Assembly: GCA_020638195.1 (NCBI GenBank)
Contig: JACKJC010000004.1
Span: 62,001 to 126,000, forward strand
Source of the DNA: Methylobacteriaceae bacterium
GTDB taxonomy: Bacteria > Pseudomonadota > Alphaproteobacteria > Rhizobiales > Beijerinckiaceae
DNA: 64,000 bases
Reading direction: 5' to 3'
Position numbers and translations under genes: made by a program. A model generated the notes under the pieces. That model worked only from the letters and a program-made list of their open reading frames with translations, made no database searches and was not told where the DNA came from. Positions 25,547 through 35,252 of this stretch are shown here, one piece after another (within the stretch, counting starts at the first letter, position 1; each line of letters opens with the position of its first letter).

Positions 25547-25859
25547 CTAATCCGCCGTCTTCTCAGCCTTCTCGGCGAGTTCGACGATGTCGCCCTCCTG
25601 AAACAGGATGCGTTGCAGTTCAGCGCGCCACTCGTGCCTGCGACGCAGGAGAAACTCGAGATTCATGCCAAAGTGCTTGAACTCTTCCTTCTGGGCGTTG
25701 GCCATGATCGCCTTCCTGCACGTCGTTTTCAACCGACATTCGTTGTTCGTACCAGTTGATCGCTTCGGCCTCCTCGATCAGCGAAGCAATCATCCGGGCG
25801 AACGTGCGCGTTTCCTGAGACAGCTCATTCGGCGGCTCGTGATATTGGTCAAAACCCAT
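25547..25859 (-). pseudogene. Frameshifted EncFtn-like ferritin gene
   Basis: The N-terminal half (MGFDQYHEPPNELSQETR, SLIEEAEAINWYEQRMSVE) is in one frame and the C-terminal half (KAIMANAQKEEFKHFGM, LEFLLRR, ILFQEGDIVE) in another. The break is around 25712-25722. Joined, they give the pattern of encapsulin-associated ferritins: ExxE and Trp in the first helix, then E-x-x-H in the second. Family members are about 100 residues, which fits the joined length. Either the gene is broken by a small indel or this is a sequencing error. No encapsulin shell gene is visible. It lies between the TolC-like and CDF genes. Confidence 0.72.
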
Positions 25860-25874
25860 ATCGACCTCCTCTGG

Positions 25875-27254
25875 TCATGGCGTCGCGGGGCGACATCGCT
25901 CCGGAATATTCAGAACGCTCGCAGTCAAACGCCCTGTGGCGGCGAGAACGGCGTATGAGAAAACGACGCGGTCGCGTTGCGCCGCCACATGCGCGACGCG
26001 AGCGTTGAGCAGGGTTTGCTGCGCCGTCAGGACGTCAAACGTCGTGCGTTGGCCAGCTTCCGCTTCGCCCCGCATGTCCACCAGGGCAGATTCGGCCGCC
26101 CTGACCGCCGCGCGCGTCGAGACAATTTGCGCCTTCGCCGCCTGCAATTGCGCCCAGGTCGTAACGACGGTCGCGCGAACCTGATCGCGCTGAATGTCGG
26201 CTGCCAGACGAGCCTGACCGAACCGCTCCTTGGCCTGCCGAACCGAAGCGTAGTCCGCCCCGCCTCCATAGATCGGCACGTTGAGCTGACCGAAGATCGC
26301 GGCGCTGAACGACTTTTTCCCGGTCGTTCCGTCGACATCGAGGTCGCGATTGACGGACCCGACAATGCCCGCCGTGGGATAGAGCGCGCTCTCGGCGAGC
26401 TTCACGCCCGAGCCAGCGGCGTCGGCGACATGAACGGCGGACGCGATCACCGGATGTTCACGCAAGGCGATCTCAACCGCCAGTTCGACGTCGTTTGGCA
26501 ACAGAACCTCAACGGACTTGGCGGGCGCAAGCGAATTCGGCTCGACGCCAACCAATCGCCGGTAGGTGGCCTTGCTCGCCTGCAGCGCGCCGCGTGCCGC
26601 AGAATGGTCGCTACGACCCTGCGCCAGCGCGGCATCGGCCTGCGCGGCGTCGACCCCGGTAGCCTGTCCCATCAAAATGCGTTCGCGCGTATGGCTCGCC
26701 TGAACCTTCAACACAGCGACATTACCTGCGCGCAAGCCGACGATCGCTGTGTCGCGCAGCACATCCATATAGGCTGTTGCCGTCGCCAGAAGCGTATCCT
26801 GCTCGACGGCGCGTACGTCTTCGCGGCCACCGAAAATTTGCGCTTCGGCCTGACGCACACTGTTGAGCGTCTTGAAGCCATCGAAGATCGGCTGGCTGAC
26901 GCTCAATCCGTAGCGACGCGGAAACGAATTGAACTTCTGGCCCGGCGGTTTCAATGCTTCGTCCTCTGCAGGATCGACTCCGGGCGTTGGCGTCTGGTTT
27001 CTCACCGACGGGTCGCGCTGGTAGAGATACGACCGTCCAGCATAGGCCGTCGCGCCGATGGTCGGACGCCACCCGGCGCGCGCTTTCGAAGCACCCTCGG
27101 TGAGCGCACGCAGCGCGGCTCGTTGCTGCCCTACGTTCGGATTGCCGGCATAGGCGCGCGCGAGCGCACCCGCCAACGTCTCCGCCTGCGCAAAGTTCGG
27201 CACGGCAAGACAGACGAAGATCGCGAGACGAAGAAAAGCGCGCCTCAGTTGCAT
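25875..27254 (-). CDS. TolC-family outer-membrane efflux channel
   Basis: The 459-residue precursor has a signal peptide (LRLAIFVCLAVPNFAQA) and the twofold repeated TolC pattern of helical and strand segments: GLSVSQPIFDGFKTLNSV, GRSYLYQR, QLNVPIYGGGADYASV, and TFDVLTAQQTLLNARV. It should form the trimeric outer-membrane duct for the RND pump encoded upstream. By sequence it is nearer to the classical TolC/type I secretion group than to CzcC. It sits behind a CusF-like gene in the same direction. Confidence 0.88.
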   Translation of the reverse strand: MQLRRAFLRLAIFVCLAVPNFAQAETLAGALARAYAGNPNVGQQRAALRALTEGASKARAGWRPTIGATAYAGRSYLYQRDPSVRNQTPTPGVDPAEDEALKPPGQKFNSFPRRYGLSVSQPIFDGFKTLNSVRQAEAQIFGGREDVRAVEQDTLLATATAYMDVLRDTAIVGLRAGNVAVLKVQASHTRERILMGQATGVDAAQADAALAQGRSDHSAARGALQASKATYRRLVGVEPNSLAPAKSVEVLLPNDVELAVEIALREHPVIASAVHVADAAGSGVKLAESALYPTAGIVGSVNRDLDVDGTTGKKSFSAAIFGQLNVPIYGGGADYASVRQAKERFGQARLAADIQRDQVRATVVTTWAQLQAAKAQIVSTRAAVRAAESALVDMRGEAEAGQRTTFDVLTAQQTLLNARVAHVAAQRDRVVFSYAVLAATGRLTASVLNIPERCRPATP

Positions 27255-27285
27255 TCGATGTTGCTCGCGGGTCGTCCCGGCATGG

Positions 27286-27624
27286 CTATTGATTGGCGTC
27301 GCGATGACGCACTCTTACGCCGCCAGATTCTTGAAGCAGCTGGATCTTGATCTTGTCCCCGACCCGATGCCCCAGGACATCGGTTTGATCCTCAACCCGG
27401 AAAACTACGGTCGTCGGACGGCCGGACGAACGATTGACAACCGTCAGCATCCCGCCGCGCGCGTCGATCCTGTGGATCACCGCCTCAATCCAGCCGGCTT
27501 CCGACGACGGCCGGCGGTAGTAATCGAAGGTCGTGGGGCGGCCTGCCAACTGGACATTCGGCAAGCCGCTCGCCTGCGCCGATAGCAAAGTTGCGGCGAG
27601 AAGCATTTGTGCACCGATCAGCAT
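27286..27624 (-). CDS. Small periplasmic CusF-fold protein lacking copper ligands
   Basis: The 112-residue precursor has a signal peptide (LLAATLLSAQASG) and a single OB-like domain: EAVIHRIDARGGMLTV, RPTTVVFRVEDQTDVLG, RVGDKIKIQL. This is the CusF/CusB C-terminal fold. The Trp and two Met that bind Cu(I) in CusF are replaced (SSGRPTTVVF), so copper binding in the CusF way is unlikely. AGGAGG precedes the start by 5 bases. It may be a periplasmic accessory of the divalent-metal pump. Confidence 0.72.
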   Translation of the reverse strand: MLIGAQMLLAATLLSAQASGLPNVQLAGRPTTFDYYRRPSSEAGWIEAVIHRIDARGGMLTVVNRSSGRPTTVVFRVEDQTDVLGHRVGDKIKIQLLQESGGVRVRHRDANQ

Positions 27625-27651
27625 TTGATCCTCCTGTCGCTTTCGTCGCCG

Positions 27652-27897
27652 CTAGTCCCGGCCTTGGCCGCGTCGGTCGGGCGCCACCCCCTCCTTGCAG
27701 ATCGAGGGATGCTCGGTGTGCGTCAGAATTGCGCTGCGGCCGTGCATACGAATTGCGGCGTCGAGGCTCGCCTCGTGTTCCTCGGACGTCATGCAACGCT
27801 CGGGGCGGGGCGGCGGCGAGCGCGTGCCCGCCCCTGCGAAAGCGCACTGGCCGAGCAGCGCTGCAGCCGCGAAAATCAGAGCTGATTTCGTCGGCAT
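27652..27897 (-). CDS. Small secreted protein of the metal-efflux operon
   Basis: The gene encodes 81 residues with a clear signal peptide (LIFAAAALLGQCAFAGAG) and a short mature part holding two cysteines (ERCMTSEE and PSICKEGV), perhaps a disulfide. The ribosome site AGGAGGAG is very good. No family was recognised. It is placed between the secreted helical protein and the CusF-like protein. Confidence 0.65.
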   Translation of the reverse strand: MPTKSALIFAAAALLGQCAFAGAGTRSPPPRPERCMTSEEHEASLDAAIRMHGRSAILTHTEHPSICKEGVAPDRRGQGRD

Positions 27898-27951
27898 TTG
27901 CTCCTCCTTTCTTCAAGTTCGGCGGCAGCGCGAACGTCTAAGCCGCCATTC

Positions 27952-28626
27952 TCAAGTTCGATCGCCGTCGACCTCAGCCTGCTCGCTCGGGCAAGCGGCC
28001 TTGAGACGGGCCAGAGATTCGACCGAGTCGAGCACGCGATTGCTTTCGGTCTTGTCGGCGTCGATCGCGGCGAGGTCCGCATCGATGCGCGCACTGATCA
28101 ATCGGGCGAGCGAGCGCTCGGCTTCAACGGCCGAATCGGCATCTGGCGCAGGCGTGCGTAGGCTCGCTTTCAAGTTAGCGGCGATCGTCTCGCGTGCCGC
28201 GAGCAGCCGCTCCTCCTGGTGGCGCGCATGCGTCGCGGCATGATCGACCGCCGCCGCTCGTAAACAGGCTTTGTCGCGCAATTCACGCGCCGCATGGATC
28301 ATCCGCTTTCCGACTGCAATTCGGATGCGGACAGCCTTCGCAACCGCGCACGACCGGCGTGCTTGCGTCTGCTCGACTCGGGAATCTATGTCCGCCGCAA
28401 ACAGCACATTGGAGCTGTACACAGCCATCAACGGCAAATGCGCCTCCCGGCCGGCCGCTCGGGCCAAGCGTTCCAGCTCCGGAAGGTTCGTATCGAACGC
28501 AGTTTCAACCTGAGCGGCCGTTACTTCGACACTAACTTGGGCGCCTTGCGACGCTGGACACTGCGCTTTCGCATCGGCAGCCCACACGAGCGTCCCGGCG
28601 ACGCATGCTGCAATGCACAGGTTCAT
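27952..28626 (-). CDS. Secreted helical protein of the metal-efflux operon
   Basis: The precursor has 224 residues with a signal peptide (LCIAACVAGTLVWAADAKA). The mature part has a short beta-rich start (AQVSVEVTAAQVETAF) and then long helices, with DHAATHARHQEE near residue 142. The last motif recalls the HExxH-type site of DUF922 proteins, but here it reads HAATH, so no peptidase claim is made. Its start overlaps the stop of the RND pump gene as ATGA and has AGGAG upstream, so it is translated with the pump. Confidence 0.65.
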   Translation of the reverse strand: MNLCIAACVAGTLVWAADAKAQCPASQGAQVSVEVTAAQVETAFDTNLPELERLARAAGREAHLPLMAVYSSNVLFAADIDSRVEQTQARRSCAVAKAVRIRIAVGKRMIHAARELRDKACLRAAAVDHAATHARHQEERLLAARETIAANLKASLRTPAPDADSAVEAERSLARLISARIDADLAAIDADKTESNRVLDSVESLARLKAACPSEQAEVDGDRT

Positions 28627-31600
28627 GACAGGCTCCTTTGCGGTTCGATTCCGCTCGTCAACGAGATTTCCGCATGTTCCGGTTTCTCGACCCGGCGCTG
28701 GCCAAACAGCAGGTACAGCGCCGGCAGAACGAGAAGCGTCAGCAACGTCGCGCTGACGAGGCCACCAATGACGACGACGGCGAGCGGCTTTTGCACCTCG
28801 GCGCCCGTCCCTGTCGCCAGCGCCATCGGCACGAAGCCGAGCGCCGCCACCAGCGCCGTCATCGCGACCGGGCGCAACCGCGTGAGCGCTCCAATGCGGG
28901 TCGCGTCCACCAGCGACCTGCCTTCGAGCCGCAACTGCTTCACGTAGCTGAGCATCACGAGGCCGTTGAGGACCGCGATGCCCGACAGCGCAATGAACCC
29001 GACCGCTGCGGAAACGGAAAACGGCATGCCTGCTAGCCACAGCGAGACGATCCCGCCGGTCAGGGCCAGCGGCACCGCGCTGAACACGAGGAGCGCGTCG
29101 CGCACAGAGCCGAGCGCCCCATAGAGCAGGAACAGGATCACCAGGAAGCTCGCGGGGACGACGATCAAGAGCCGCTGCCGCGCGGCGGCGAGGTTCTCGA
29201 ACTGGCCACCCCACTTGACCCAGTAGCCCGGCGGCAAGTTCACCTCGGCCTGCATCTTCTTCTGTACGTCCTCGACGACTGAAGCGACATCGCGCCCACG
29301 GACATTCGCGGTCACCACGACACGGCGCTTGCCGTCCTCACGCGATATTTGGTTCGGGCCCTCCCGCTCCTCGAACCGCGCCACCTGCTTGAGCAAGATG
29401 TTCGGCGTGCGGCCGTTGGTCGTTGCGCCGAGCAGCGGGACGGGGAGATTTTCGAGCGCGTCGACGTCCCGCCTTACGTTCTCGTTGAGGCGCACGACGA
29501 TCGAATAACGTCGGTCGCCTTCGAACACGAAGCCCGCCTCGCGACCGCCAATCGCCGCGCCGATGACATCCTGGACGGCCGTGACCGTCAGACCGAGACG
29601 CGCCGCCTCGGCCTTGTCGATCGCAATGTCGAGAAATGGCAAGCCACTCGTCTGCTCCACCTTGACGTCGGCTGCGCCTGGCGTCGCCCGAATAATGCCG
29701 GCGATCTGATTGGCCGCCTTCACCATCGGCTCGAATTCGTCGCCGAATACCTTGACAGCGATATCGCCGCGGACCCCCGCAAGCAGTTCGTTGAAGCGCA
29801 TCTGGATCGGCTGCGTGAATTCCAGATTGTTGCCGGGCAACGCCGAAACAGCGGCCTCGATCTGCTCCTGCAACTGCGCCTTGGTCAGGCTCGGATCTGG
29901 CCAGAGCTCGCGCGGCTTCAGAATGATGAACGCGTCGGACGAATTCACCGGCATCGGATCGGACGCGACCTCGGCCGTGCCGGTCTTGGAAAAGACCGTC
30001 GCCACCTGCGGAAAGCGTGCTATCGCCTTCTCGATCTGCAGCTGCATCGCCTGCGACTGCGAAATCGAAGCGCTGGGAATCCGCAGCGCGTTCATGGCGA
30101 TATTCTTTTCGTCGAGCGTCGGGATGAATTCCTGCCCCAGCCGGTTGAACAGCAACATGGCCGAGGCGAACAGGACGACGGCTGCGGTCAGAACCGCGAT
30201 TGGCCTGGCCATCGACTTTGCTAGCGCAGGCTCATAAAGCCGGCGCAACCCAGCCATCACGCGGTTCTCCTTCTCCTCGACCGCGCCGGTGATGGCGATC
30301 GCGATCAGCGCCGGTACGAAGGTCAGCGACAGGACGAAGGCCGAGAGCAGCGCGAGAATGACGGTGACCGCCATCGGCTGGAACATCTTGCCCTCGACCC
30401 CCGTGAAGGTGAGAAGCGGCACGTAGACCAGCATGATGATCGCCTGGCCGAAGACCGATGGCTTGATCATCTCCTGCGCCGAGCCGATCACAGCGCTCAG
30501 GCGTTCGGCTCGATTGAGATTGCGCTTCAGCTCGTGTCGCCGCTCAGCGAGCCGTCGCAACGTGTTCTCGGTGATGATGACCGCGCCGTCGACGATCAGG
30601 CCGAAATCGAGCGCGCCGAGGCTCATGAGATTGGCGCTGACGCGGGTCTCGACCATGCCCGTGAAGGTCATCAGCATGGCGAACGGAATAACTAGCGCCG
30701 TGATCACCGCTGCGCGAAAATTACCGAGCAGCAGGAACAAGACCGCAATCACCAGCAACGCGCCTTCCGCCAGGTTTTTGGACACCGTGCGCACGGTGGC
30801 GTCCACCAGTTGCGTGCGGTCGAGAACCGTCGTCAGCGCGATATCCGGCGGCAGCGTGCGCTCGATCTCCTTCATCTTGGCGCCGACGGCGGCGGCGACC
30901 GTGCGGCTGTTGCCGCCGATCAGCATCAATGCGGTGCCGACTACGACCTCTTGCCCGTTGGCGCTGGCGCTGCCCGTACGCAGGTCGGCGCCGACCGCGA
31001 CGGCACCGATGTCCTTCACCCGGATCGGTACGCCGCCGCGCGCTGCCACTACGACATCGCGAACATCGTCGATCGTCTCCAGCCGGCCATTGGCGCGGAC
31101 GGCATACCCCTCGCCATTGCGCTCGATGTAGCCCGCGCCGCGGCTCGCGTTGTTGGCTTCCAGAGCCGCAGCCACGTCGGAAAACGAAAGGCCGAGCCCG
31201 ACCAGGCGATCGGGGTCAGGCTGCACCTGATACAGCTTTTCGAAACCGCCGATGGCGTCGACGCCGGCAACGCCCGGTACGGTCTTCACCTGTGGCCGGA
31301 TGACCCAGTTCTGGACCGTGCGCAGATAGGCGGCCTTCTCGATATCGGTCGTGAGCTTCTGGCCCTCTGGCGTCAGGTAGCTGCCGTCATCGCGCCAGCC
31401 GAACGGACGTTCGGCGGCGCCTGGCGCCGGCTTCGGGCCAAAGGCGACCGTCCACATGTAGATTTCGCCAAGCCCCGTCGAGACCGGCCCCATGCGCGGC
31501 TCGACGCCGGCCGGCAAAGCAGCGCGCGCCTCGCGCAGCCGCTCGTTCACCTGCTGGCGCGCAAAATAGATGTCCGTCTTGTCGGTGAAGACGGCAGTCA

Positions 31601-31877
31601 CTTGCGAGAAGCCGTTACGCGACAGCGAGCGCGTGTATTCGAGCCCGGTCGTACCGGCGAGCGCCGTCTCGATCTGGAAGGTGACCTGCTTCTCGATGTC
31701 CTGCGGCGACAGCCAGGGCGCAGTCGTGTTGATCTGCACCTGATTGTTGGTGACGTCAGGCACGGCGTCGATCGGCAGCCGCGAAAGCGACCAGATGCCG
31801 AAGGCCGCGGCCATCAGGCTCAAGAACACCACCGCCCAGCGGTGATGAACGGAAAAGGCGAGGATGCGCGCGATCAT
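28623..31877 (-). CDS. czcA: CzcA-type heavy-metal RND efflux pump
   Basis: The protein has 1084 residues with twelve predicted membrane helices and two large periplasmic loops. The fourth-helix motif is ALDFGLIVDGAVIITEN, the DFG-x3-DGA form assigned to pumps for Zn, Co, Cd or Ni, not the form of the Cu/Ag pump CusA. It uses proton influx to push metal ions from periplasm or cytosol into the adaptor-channel assembly. The gene follows the adaptor gene by 7 bases and overlaps the next one by 4. Length is complete. Confidence 0.92.
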   Translation of the reverse strand: MIARILAFSVHHRWAVVFLSLMAAAFGIWSLSRLPIDAVPDVTNNQVQINTTAPWLSPQDIEKQVTFQIETALAGTTGLEYTRSLSRNGFSQVTAVFTDKTDIYFARQQVNERLREARAALPAGVEPRMGPVSTGLGEIYMWTVAFGPKPAPGAAERPFGWRDDGSYLTPEGQKLTTDIEKAAYLRTVQNWVIRPQVKTVPGVAGVDAIGGFEKLYQVQPDPDRLVGLGLSFSDVAAALEANNASRGAGYIERNGEGYAVRANGRLETIDDVRDVVVAARGGVPIRVKDIGAVAVGADLRTGSASANGQEVVVGTALMLIGGNSRTVAAAVGAKMKEIERTLPPDIALTTVLDRTQLVDATVRTVSKNLAEGALLVIAVLFLLLGNFRAAVITALVIPFAMLMTFTGMVETRVSANLMSLGALDFGLIVDGAVIITENTLRRLAERRHELKRNLNRAERLSAVIGSAQEMIKPSVFGQAIIMLVYVPLLTFTGVEGKMFQPMAVTVILALLSAFVLSLTFVPALIAIAITGAVEEKENRVMAGLRRLYEPALAKSMARPIAVLTAAVVLFASAMLLFNRLGQEFIPTLDEKNIAMNALRIPSASISQSQAMQLQIEKAIARFPQVATVFSKTGTAEVASDPMPVNSSDAFIILKPRELWPDPSLTKAQLQEQIEAAVSALPGNNLEFTQPIQMRFNELLAGVRGDIAVKVFGDEFEPMVKAANQIAGIIRATPGAADVKVEQTSGLPFLDIAIDKAEAARLGLTVTAVQDVIGAAIGGREAGFVFEGDRRYSIVVRLNENVRRDVDALENLPVPLLGATTNGRTPNILLKQVARFEEREGPNQISREDGKRRVVVTANVRGRDVASVVEDVQKKMQAEVNLPPGYWVKWGGQFENLAAARQRLLIVVPASFLVILFLLYGALGSVRDALLVFSAVPLALTGGIVSLWLAGMPFSVSAAVGFIALSGIAVLNGLVMLSYVKQLRLEGRSLVDATRIGALTRLRPVAMTALVAALGFVPMALATGTGAEVQKPLAVVVIGGLVSATLLTLLVLPALYLLFGQRRVEKPEHAEISLTSGIEPQRSLS

Positions 31878-31884
31878 CTGGGCC

Positions 31885-33150
31885 TCAATGGTCGTGCGCG
31901 GCCTCGGACTTGCCGAGTTCCGCCTTGAGCAGGAAGGTGTTGGTCGCAGCGATCCGCTCGCCCGCGTTCAGGCCGTCAGCGATCTCGATCCTGTCGCCGT
32001 CCGCCTTGCCGAGCGTCACGGACCGGCGCTCGAACCCCTTGTCCGTCCGCACGAACACGCTGGCCTTGCCCTCGATCGTCTGGATCGCGCCGCGCGGCAC
32101 GAGGACGGCGACCGATCCTTGCGTCAGATCGATCTTGGCGGCGACATAAGCGCCCGGCCGCCACGCAAGATCGGGGTTCGGCAAACTCGCCAGCACGCGC
32201 GCAGCGCGCGTTTCCTGGTTGAGCACCGGCCCGATAAAGACGATCTTGCCGCGCGCCTCGCGCCCGCCGGGCGCTGCCATCGTCACCGCCTGCCCCTCGC
32301 GCACGCGGTCGAGGTCGGCAATTGGCACGGAGAGGTCGACCCACAGGCTCGACAGGTCGGCCACCGTGTAGAGTTCGGACGGATCGTTGTTGCCGCCGAC
32401 AGCCGCACCGACGTCCACCTTCCGCTCGATCACGCGGCCAGCGATCGGCGACTGAACCGCGTATTGCCTGAGATCAGGCGTCGCGCCCGGTTGCAAACTG
32501 GCGATCGTCGGCCCGTCGAAACCGAGCGCCACGAGCTTTTGCCGCGCCAGGCCGGTGCGCAGTTCGGCCGCCACGTACGTTGCGCGCGCCTGCAGATAGG
32601 CCTGCTCTGTGGCGATCTTCTTGTTCCACAAGGCCTCGGTGCGCTCAAACAGCGTCTTCTGCAGATCGAAGGCGACAGACGCCGAGAGATATTCGCTCTT
32701 GGCATCGGCGACCTCGCGGCTGTCGAGGATGGCGACGGTCTCACCCTTCTCGATCCGATCGCCGAGCTTCTTGCGCAACTGCGCCACCGTGCCCACGACC
32801 TTGGCGGGAATGCGCGCGACGCGGTCCTGGTCAATCATCACGACGCCAGGGGCCGCCAGTTGCTGCGCAACCGTGCCATGCGCAGCCGCGCCGATCTCGA
32901 TCTGCGCCGCCTCGATCTGGCTCGACGTCATCGCCAGATCGCCGGGCTCGTCATGATCCTTGTGGTCGCTATCCTCGACGCGCTCCTGCGGCGCGGTCGG
33001 CTTCGCGGACTGGAGCCTGTGATCCCCGTTCGGAGTCTGTTTGGCTTCGGCGTGATCATGCGACGCCGCAGGCGCGGCGATGGACACGGCGGGAGAAAGG
33101 CACAGCAAAGCGGAGGCCAGAGCGGCCCCGACGAGTAGGGATATGCGCAC
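31885..33150 (-). CDS. czcB: RND efflux periplasmic adaptor (CzcB-like)
   Basis: The precursor has 421 residues with a signal peptide from GTG 33150 (LLVGAALASALLCLSPAV). A His/Asp-rich stretch follows (SHDHAEAK; DSDHKDHDEPGD, residues about 33-70), a likely metal scavenger. The usual hairpin, lipoyl and beta-barrel parts come next (VARIPAKVVGTVAQLRKKLG; YAVQSPIAGRVIERKVDVG), and it ends EAAHDH. It links the RND pump to the outer-membrane channel. Confidence 0.9.
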   Translation of the reverse strand: MRISLLVGAALASALLCLSPAVSIAAPAASHDHAEAKQTPNGDHRLQSAKPTAPQERVEDSDHKDHDEPGDLAMTSSQIEAAQIEIGAAAHGTVAQQLAAPGVVMIDQDRVARIPAKVVGTVAQLRKKLGDRIEKGETVAILDSREVADAKSEYLSASVAFDLQKTLFERTEALWNKKIATEQAYLQARATYVAAELRTGLARQKLVALGFDGPTIASLQPGATPDLRQYAVQSPIAGRVIERKVDVGAAVGGNNDPSELYTVADLSSLWVDLSVPIADLDRVREGQAVTMAAPGGREARGKIVFIGPVLNQETRAARVLASLPNPDLAWRPGAYVAAKIDLTQGSVAVLVPRGAIQTIEGKASVFVRTDKGFERRSVTLGKADGDRIEIADGLNAGERIAATNTFLLKAELGKSEAAHDH

Positions 33151-33264
33151 GGTCGAGAATCCACAGCTGCGCGACGGCGCTCACGAGAGGCGCGGCGTGT
33201 CAGCGCTCATAGGAAAAGGCTGCGCCAAATGGCGCGCGAACTCCCAGGCGGGAGGACGAGGACG

Positions 33265-33618
33265 TCAGGCCTTAGGCGGACCGTGCGGGGGAGCGGTTTC
33301 GCGACTGGCAGCGCGCGTCTCGAAAGATGCGTAAACCATACGCATCCCATGCCGATGCACGCCGTCCTGCTGGACGGCGCACGGCGCCATCTGGTGATGT
33401 TCGCTGTGAACGTGGTTGCACAGCGCGTCGGACGGCGAATTATGCGCCTGCGCGGACACGAGAGTCAGTGCGACATCGGCGGTCGGGGACAGATGATCTT
33501 CGGCCCGTTCCCCCAACCCATGGGCGGCAATGCCCAAAGCGAAAACGAGCGCGACAAGCATCGCGCTCGCCCGACGGGCGATCAGCCTGAATCGCGATGA
33601 TCTCGTTCCACGAGCCAT
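33265..33618 (-). CDS. Small His-rich membrane or secreted protein
   Basis: The gene encodes 117 residues. One hydrophobic segment (ASAMLVALVFALGIAAHGL) near residues 18-36 is either a membrane anchor or an uncleaved signal. The rest contains many His and two Cys (LCNHVHSEHHQMAPC), which suits metal binding. Similar small proteins lead Czc-type operons in Alphaproteobacteria. It is first in the minus-strand cluster and may be its metal-responsive part. Confidence 0.55.
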   Translation of the reverse strand: MARGTRSSRFRLIARRASAMLVALVFALGIAAHGLGERAEDHLSPTADVALTLVSAQAHNSPSDALCNHVHSEHHQMAPCAVQQDGVHRHGMRMVYASFETRAASRETAPPHGPPKA

Positions 33619-33812
33619 GCGCCCATATAGTCTCGTGCCGAGTCCGAAGCAAGACGGCGCCGTGGGGCACGGCGTCGCGTTGCTCCCCGTTCATTCTCGC
33701 CGCAAGACCGTGCGCGCGGCGAATAAACGAAGCTAGGGCTTTGCCGATAGGCGCTGAACGCGCGGGAATTCCGCGCCGTCCGCAACACGTGACCTTAGAG
33801 GATGTTCGCGCA

Positions 33813-35252
33813 CTAGTAATTGAACGTCATGCGCAACCCGGCCACGAAAGCGTCGCGGATCGCACGCACTGCCAGCGGATCCATAGGATCGACGACTCCG
33901 GCGCCAGGGTGCAACACGTACTGGACGTGGGGCTGGAGTACAAAGCCATCTGCGACGTTGTAGGCGTAAGTCGCCTGAAGGATGGCCTCGTAGTTGCGTA
34001 GAGGCGCGTACGCACCGTTGAAGCGATTGGCGTCCAGGTCGGCAAGCCGCGCCTGCCGACTGACCCGAGCGAAAGAGCCAAGAAAGCCGAACTGATCGTT
34101 AGGCCGCCCTGGCACCACGCCTTGAAAACTTATTCCGCCATCGACCAAGAAGTCGATCAGGTTGCGGTCCGACGGCGCAGCAGCGATGCGAGAGAAAACA
34201 AAGGCGCCGGCTGTAGGCTTTCCGTCGATCTGATAGATCTGTTGGTCGAGCACGCCATAGACGCCGCCGTCGCCGCGATGCATCAGCGGCGAACCGACGC
34301 CGGCCGGATCCGAGAGCAGTCGACCGTCAGCCGCAAAGCGCTGGTCGGCGAACCGCCCGAAATGCTTCCAGGCGCCGATGCGCAGTGTCCCCGGCCATGC
34401 GGTCGAATAGTTCCACTGGGCCTCGGCCATCGCAAAAGCAGGATCCCTGAGGCGGAAATTCGCGCCGTAGCGATTGCGCGTCTGTGGATTGCCTTCGCCG
34501 GGTCCCACCGGATCGCCATCGAACACGGCTGCAAGAAAGGTCCACTGCGGATGCGGGGTCAGTTTGACGCGAACGCCCGGCGAGGCGAAGGGAAAGGCAA
34601 TGCCGCCGTTCGGCAGATTGGCGCCCAAAATCGCTGCCCACCCGAAAGCGCCGCCAATGCCCAATCCGTAGAAGGGCGTCTGAAAAAACTCCGTATCGGC
34701 GCTGATCTTTCCCGCGCGAACCGCCAGGAGATCGCCGAACTTTTGCTCCAGCCAAATATCAGAAAGGCGCGTCGTGGCGACACCCTCAAGATCGGACAGC
34801 GCCGACATGGAACGCACAAAATGGCTGCTGATGCCGACGCCGTGCATCTGCCAGAACGAGAAATGGAAGGTCGCGCCTTTCCAGCCCGTCGCATATTCGG
34901 GGTCCCACTCGATCGAGCCAAGCAGTCGGCCGTAATAGGTTGAACCGCGTTTAGCGCCCCCCGACAGAGCGGTCATGGAGTCATTCTGGTAAGTCGCCGC
35001 AAAGGTGAGGCCCCGTTCGGCCAGCCACCGTCGAGCTCCATTCCAGCTCTTCCACGGTTCAGGCAGTACGTCGGCGAGCGTCTGCTTGCCCACATTGGAC
35101 ACCGCCGTATTGATGTCGCCCTGGATGTCGGGCGTGACGTCCACGTCCGCGCGGGGCGACCCGGTCTGCGCCTCGGACAGGCCGGGCAGCGCGACGCAAA
35201 GCGCCACCCCGAGCACCGACCTCACGACAAGGCGTTTTCCGATCCGTTTCAT
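33813..35252 (-). CDS. OprB-family carbohydrate-selective porin
   Basis: The precursor has 479 residues from ATG 35252, chosen because it starts a clear signal peptide (VVRSVLGVALCVALPGLSEA); an upstream in-frame start adds only a basic stretch. The mature protein has the OprB pattern of amphipathic strands (TFAATYQNDSMTALSGG; FGWAAILGANLPNGGIAFP) and ends with Tyr (GLRMTFNY). It should form an outer-membrane barrel for sugars. It is monocistronic. Confidence 0.82.
   Translation of the reverse strand: MKRIGKRLVVRSVLGVALCVALPGLSEAQTGSPRADVDVTPDIQGDINTAVSNVGKQTLADVLPEPWKSWNGARRWLAERGLTFAATYQNDSMTALSGGAKRGSTYYGRLLGSIEWDPEYATGWKGATFHFSFWQMHGVGISSHFVRSMSALSDLEGVATTRLSDIWLEQKFGDLLAVRAGKISADTEFFQTPFYGLGIGGAFGWAAILGANLPNGGIAFPFASPGVRVKLTPHPQWTFLAAVFDGDPVGPGEGNPQTRNRYGANFRLRDPAFAMAEAQWNYSTAWPGTLRIGAWKHFGRFADQRFAADGRLLSDPAGVGSPLMHRGDGGVYGVLDQQIYQIDGKPTAGAFVFSRIAAAPSDRNLIDFLVDGGISFQGVVPGRPNDQFGFLGSFARVSRQARLADLDANRFNGAYAPLRNYEAILQATYAYNVADGFVLQPHVQYVLHPGAGVVDPMDPLAVRAIRDAFVAGLRMTFNY

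Noticed and set aside
28623..31877. Copper/silver pump CusA
   Set aside because: The fourth-helix motif is of the DFG-x3-DGA type assigned to divalent-cation pumps, and the CusF-like partner lacks copper ligands.
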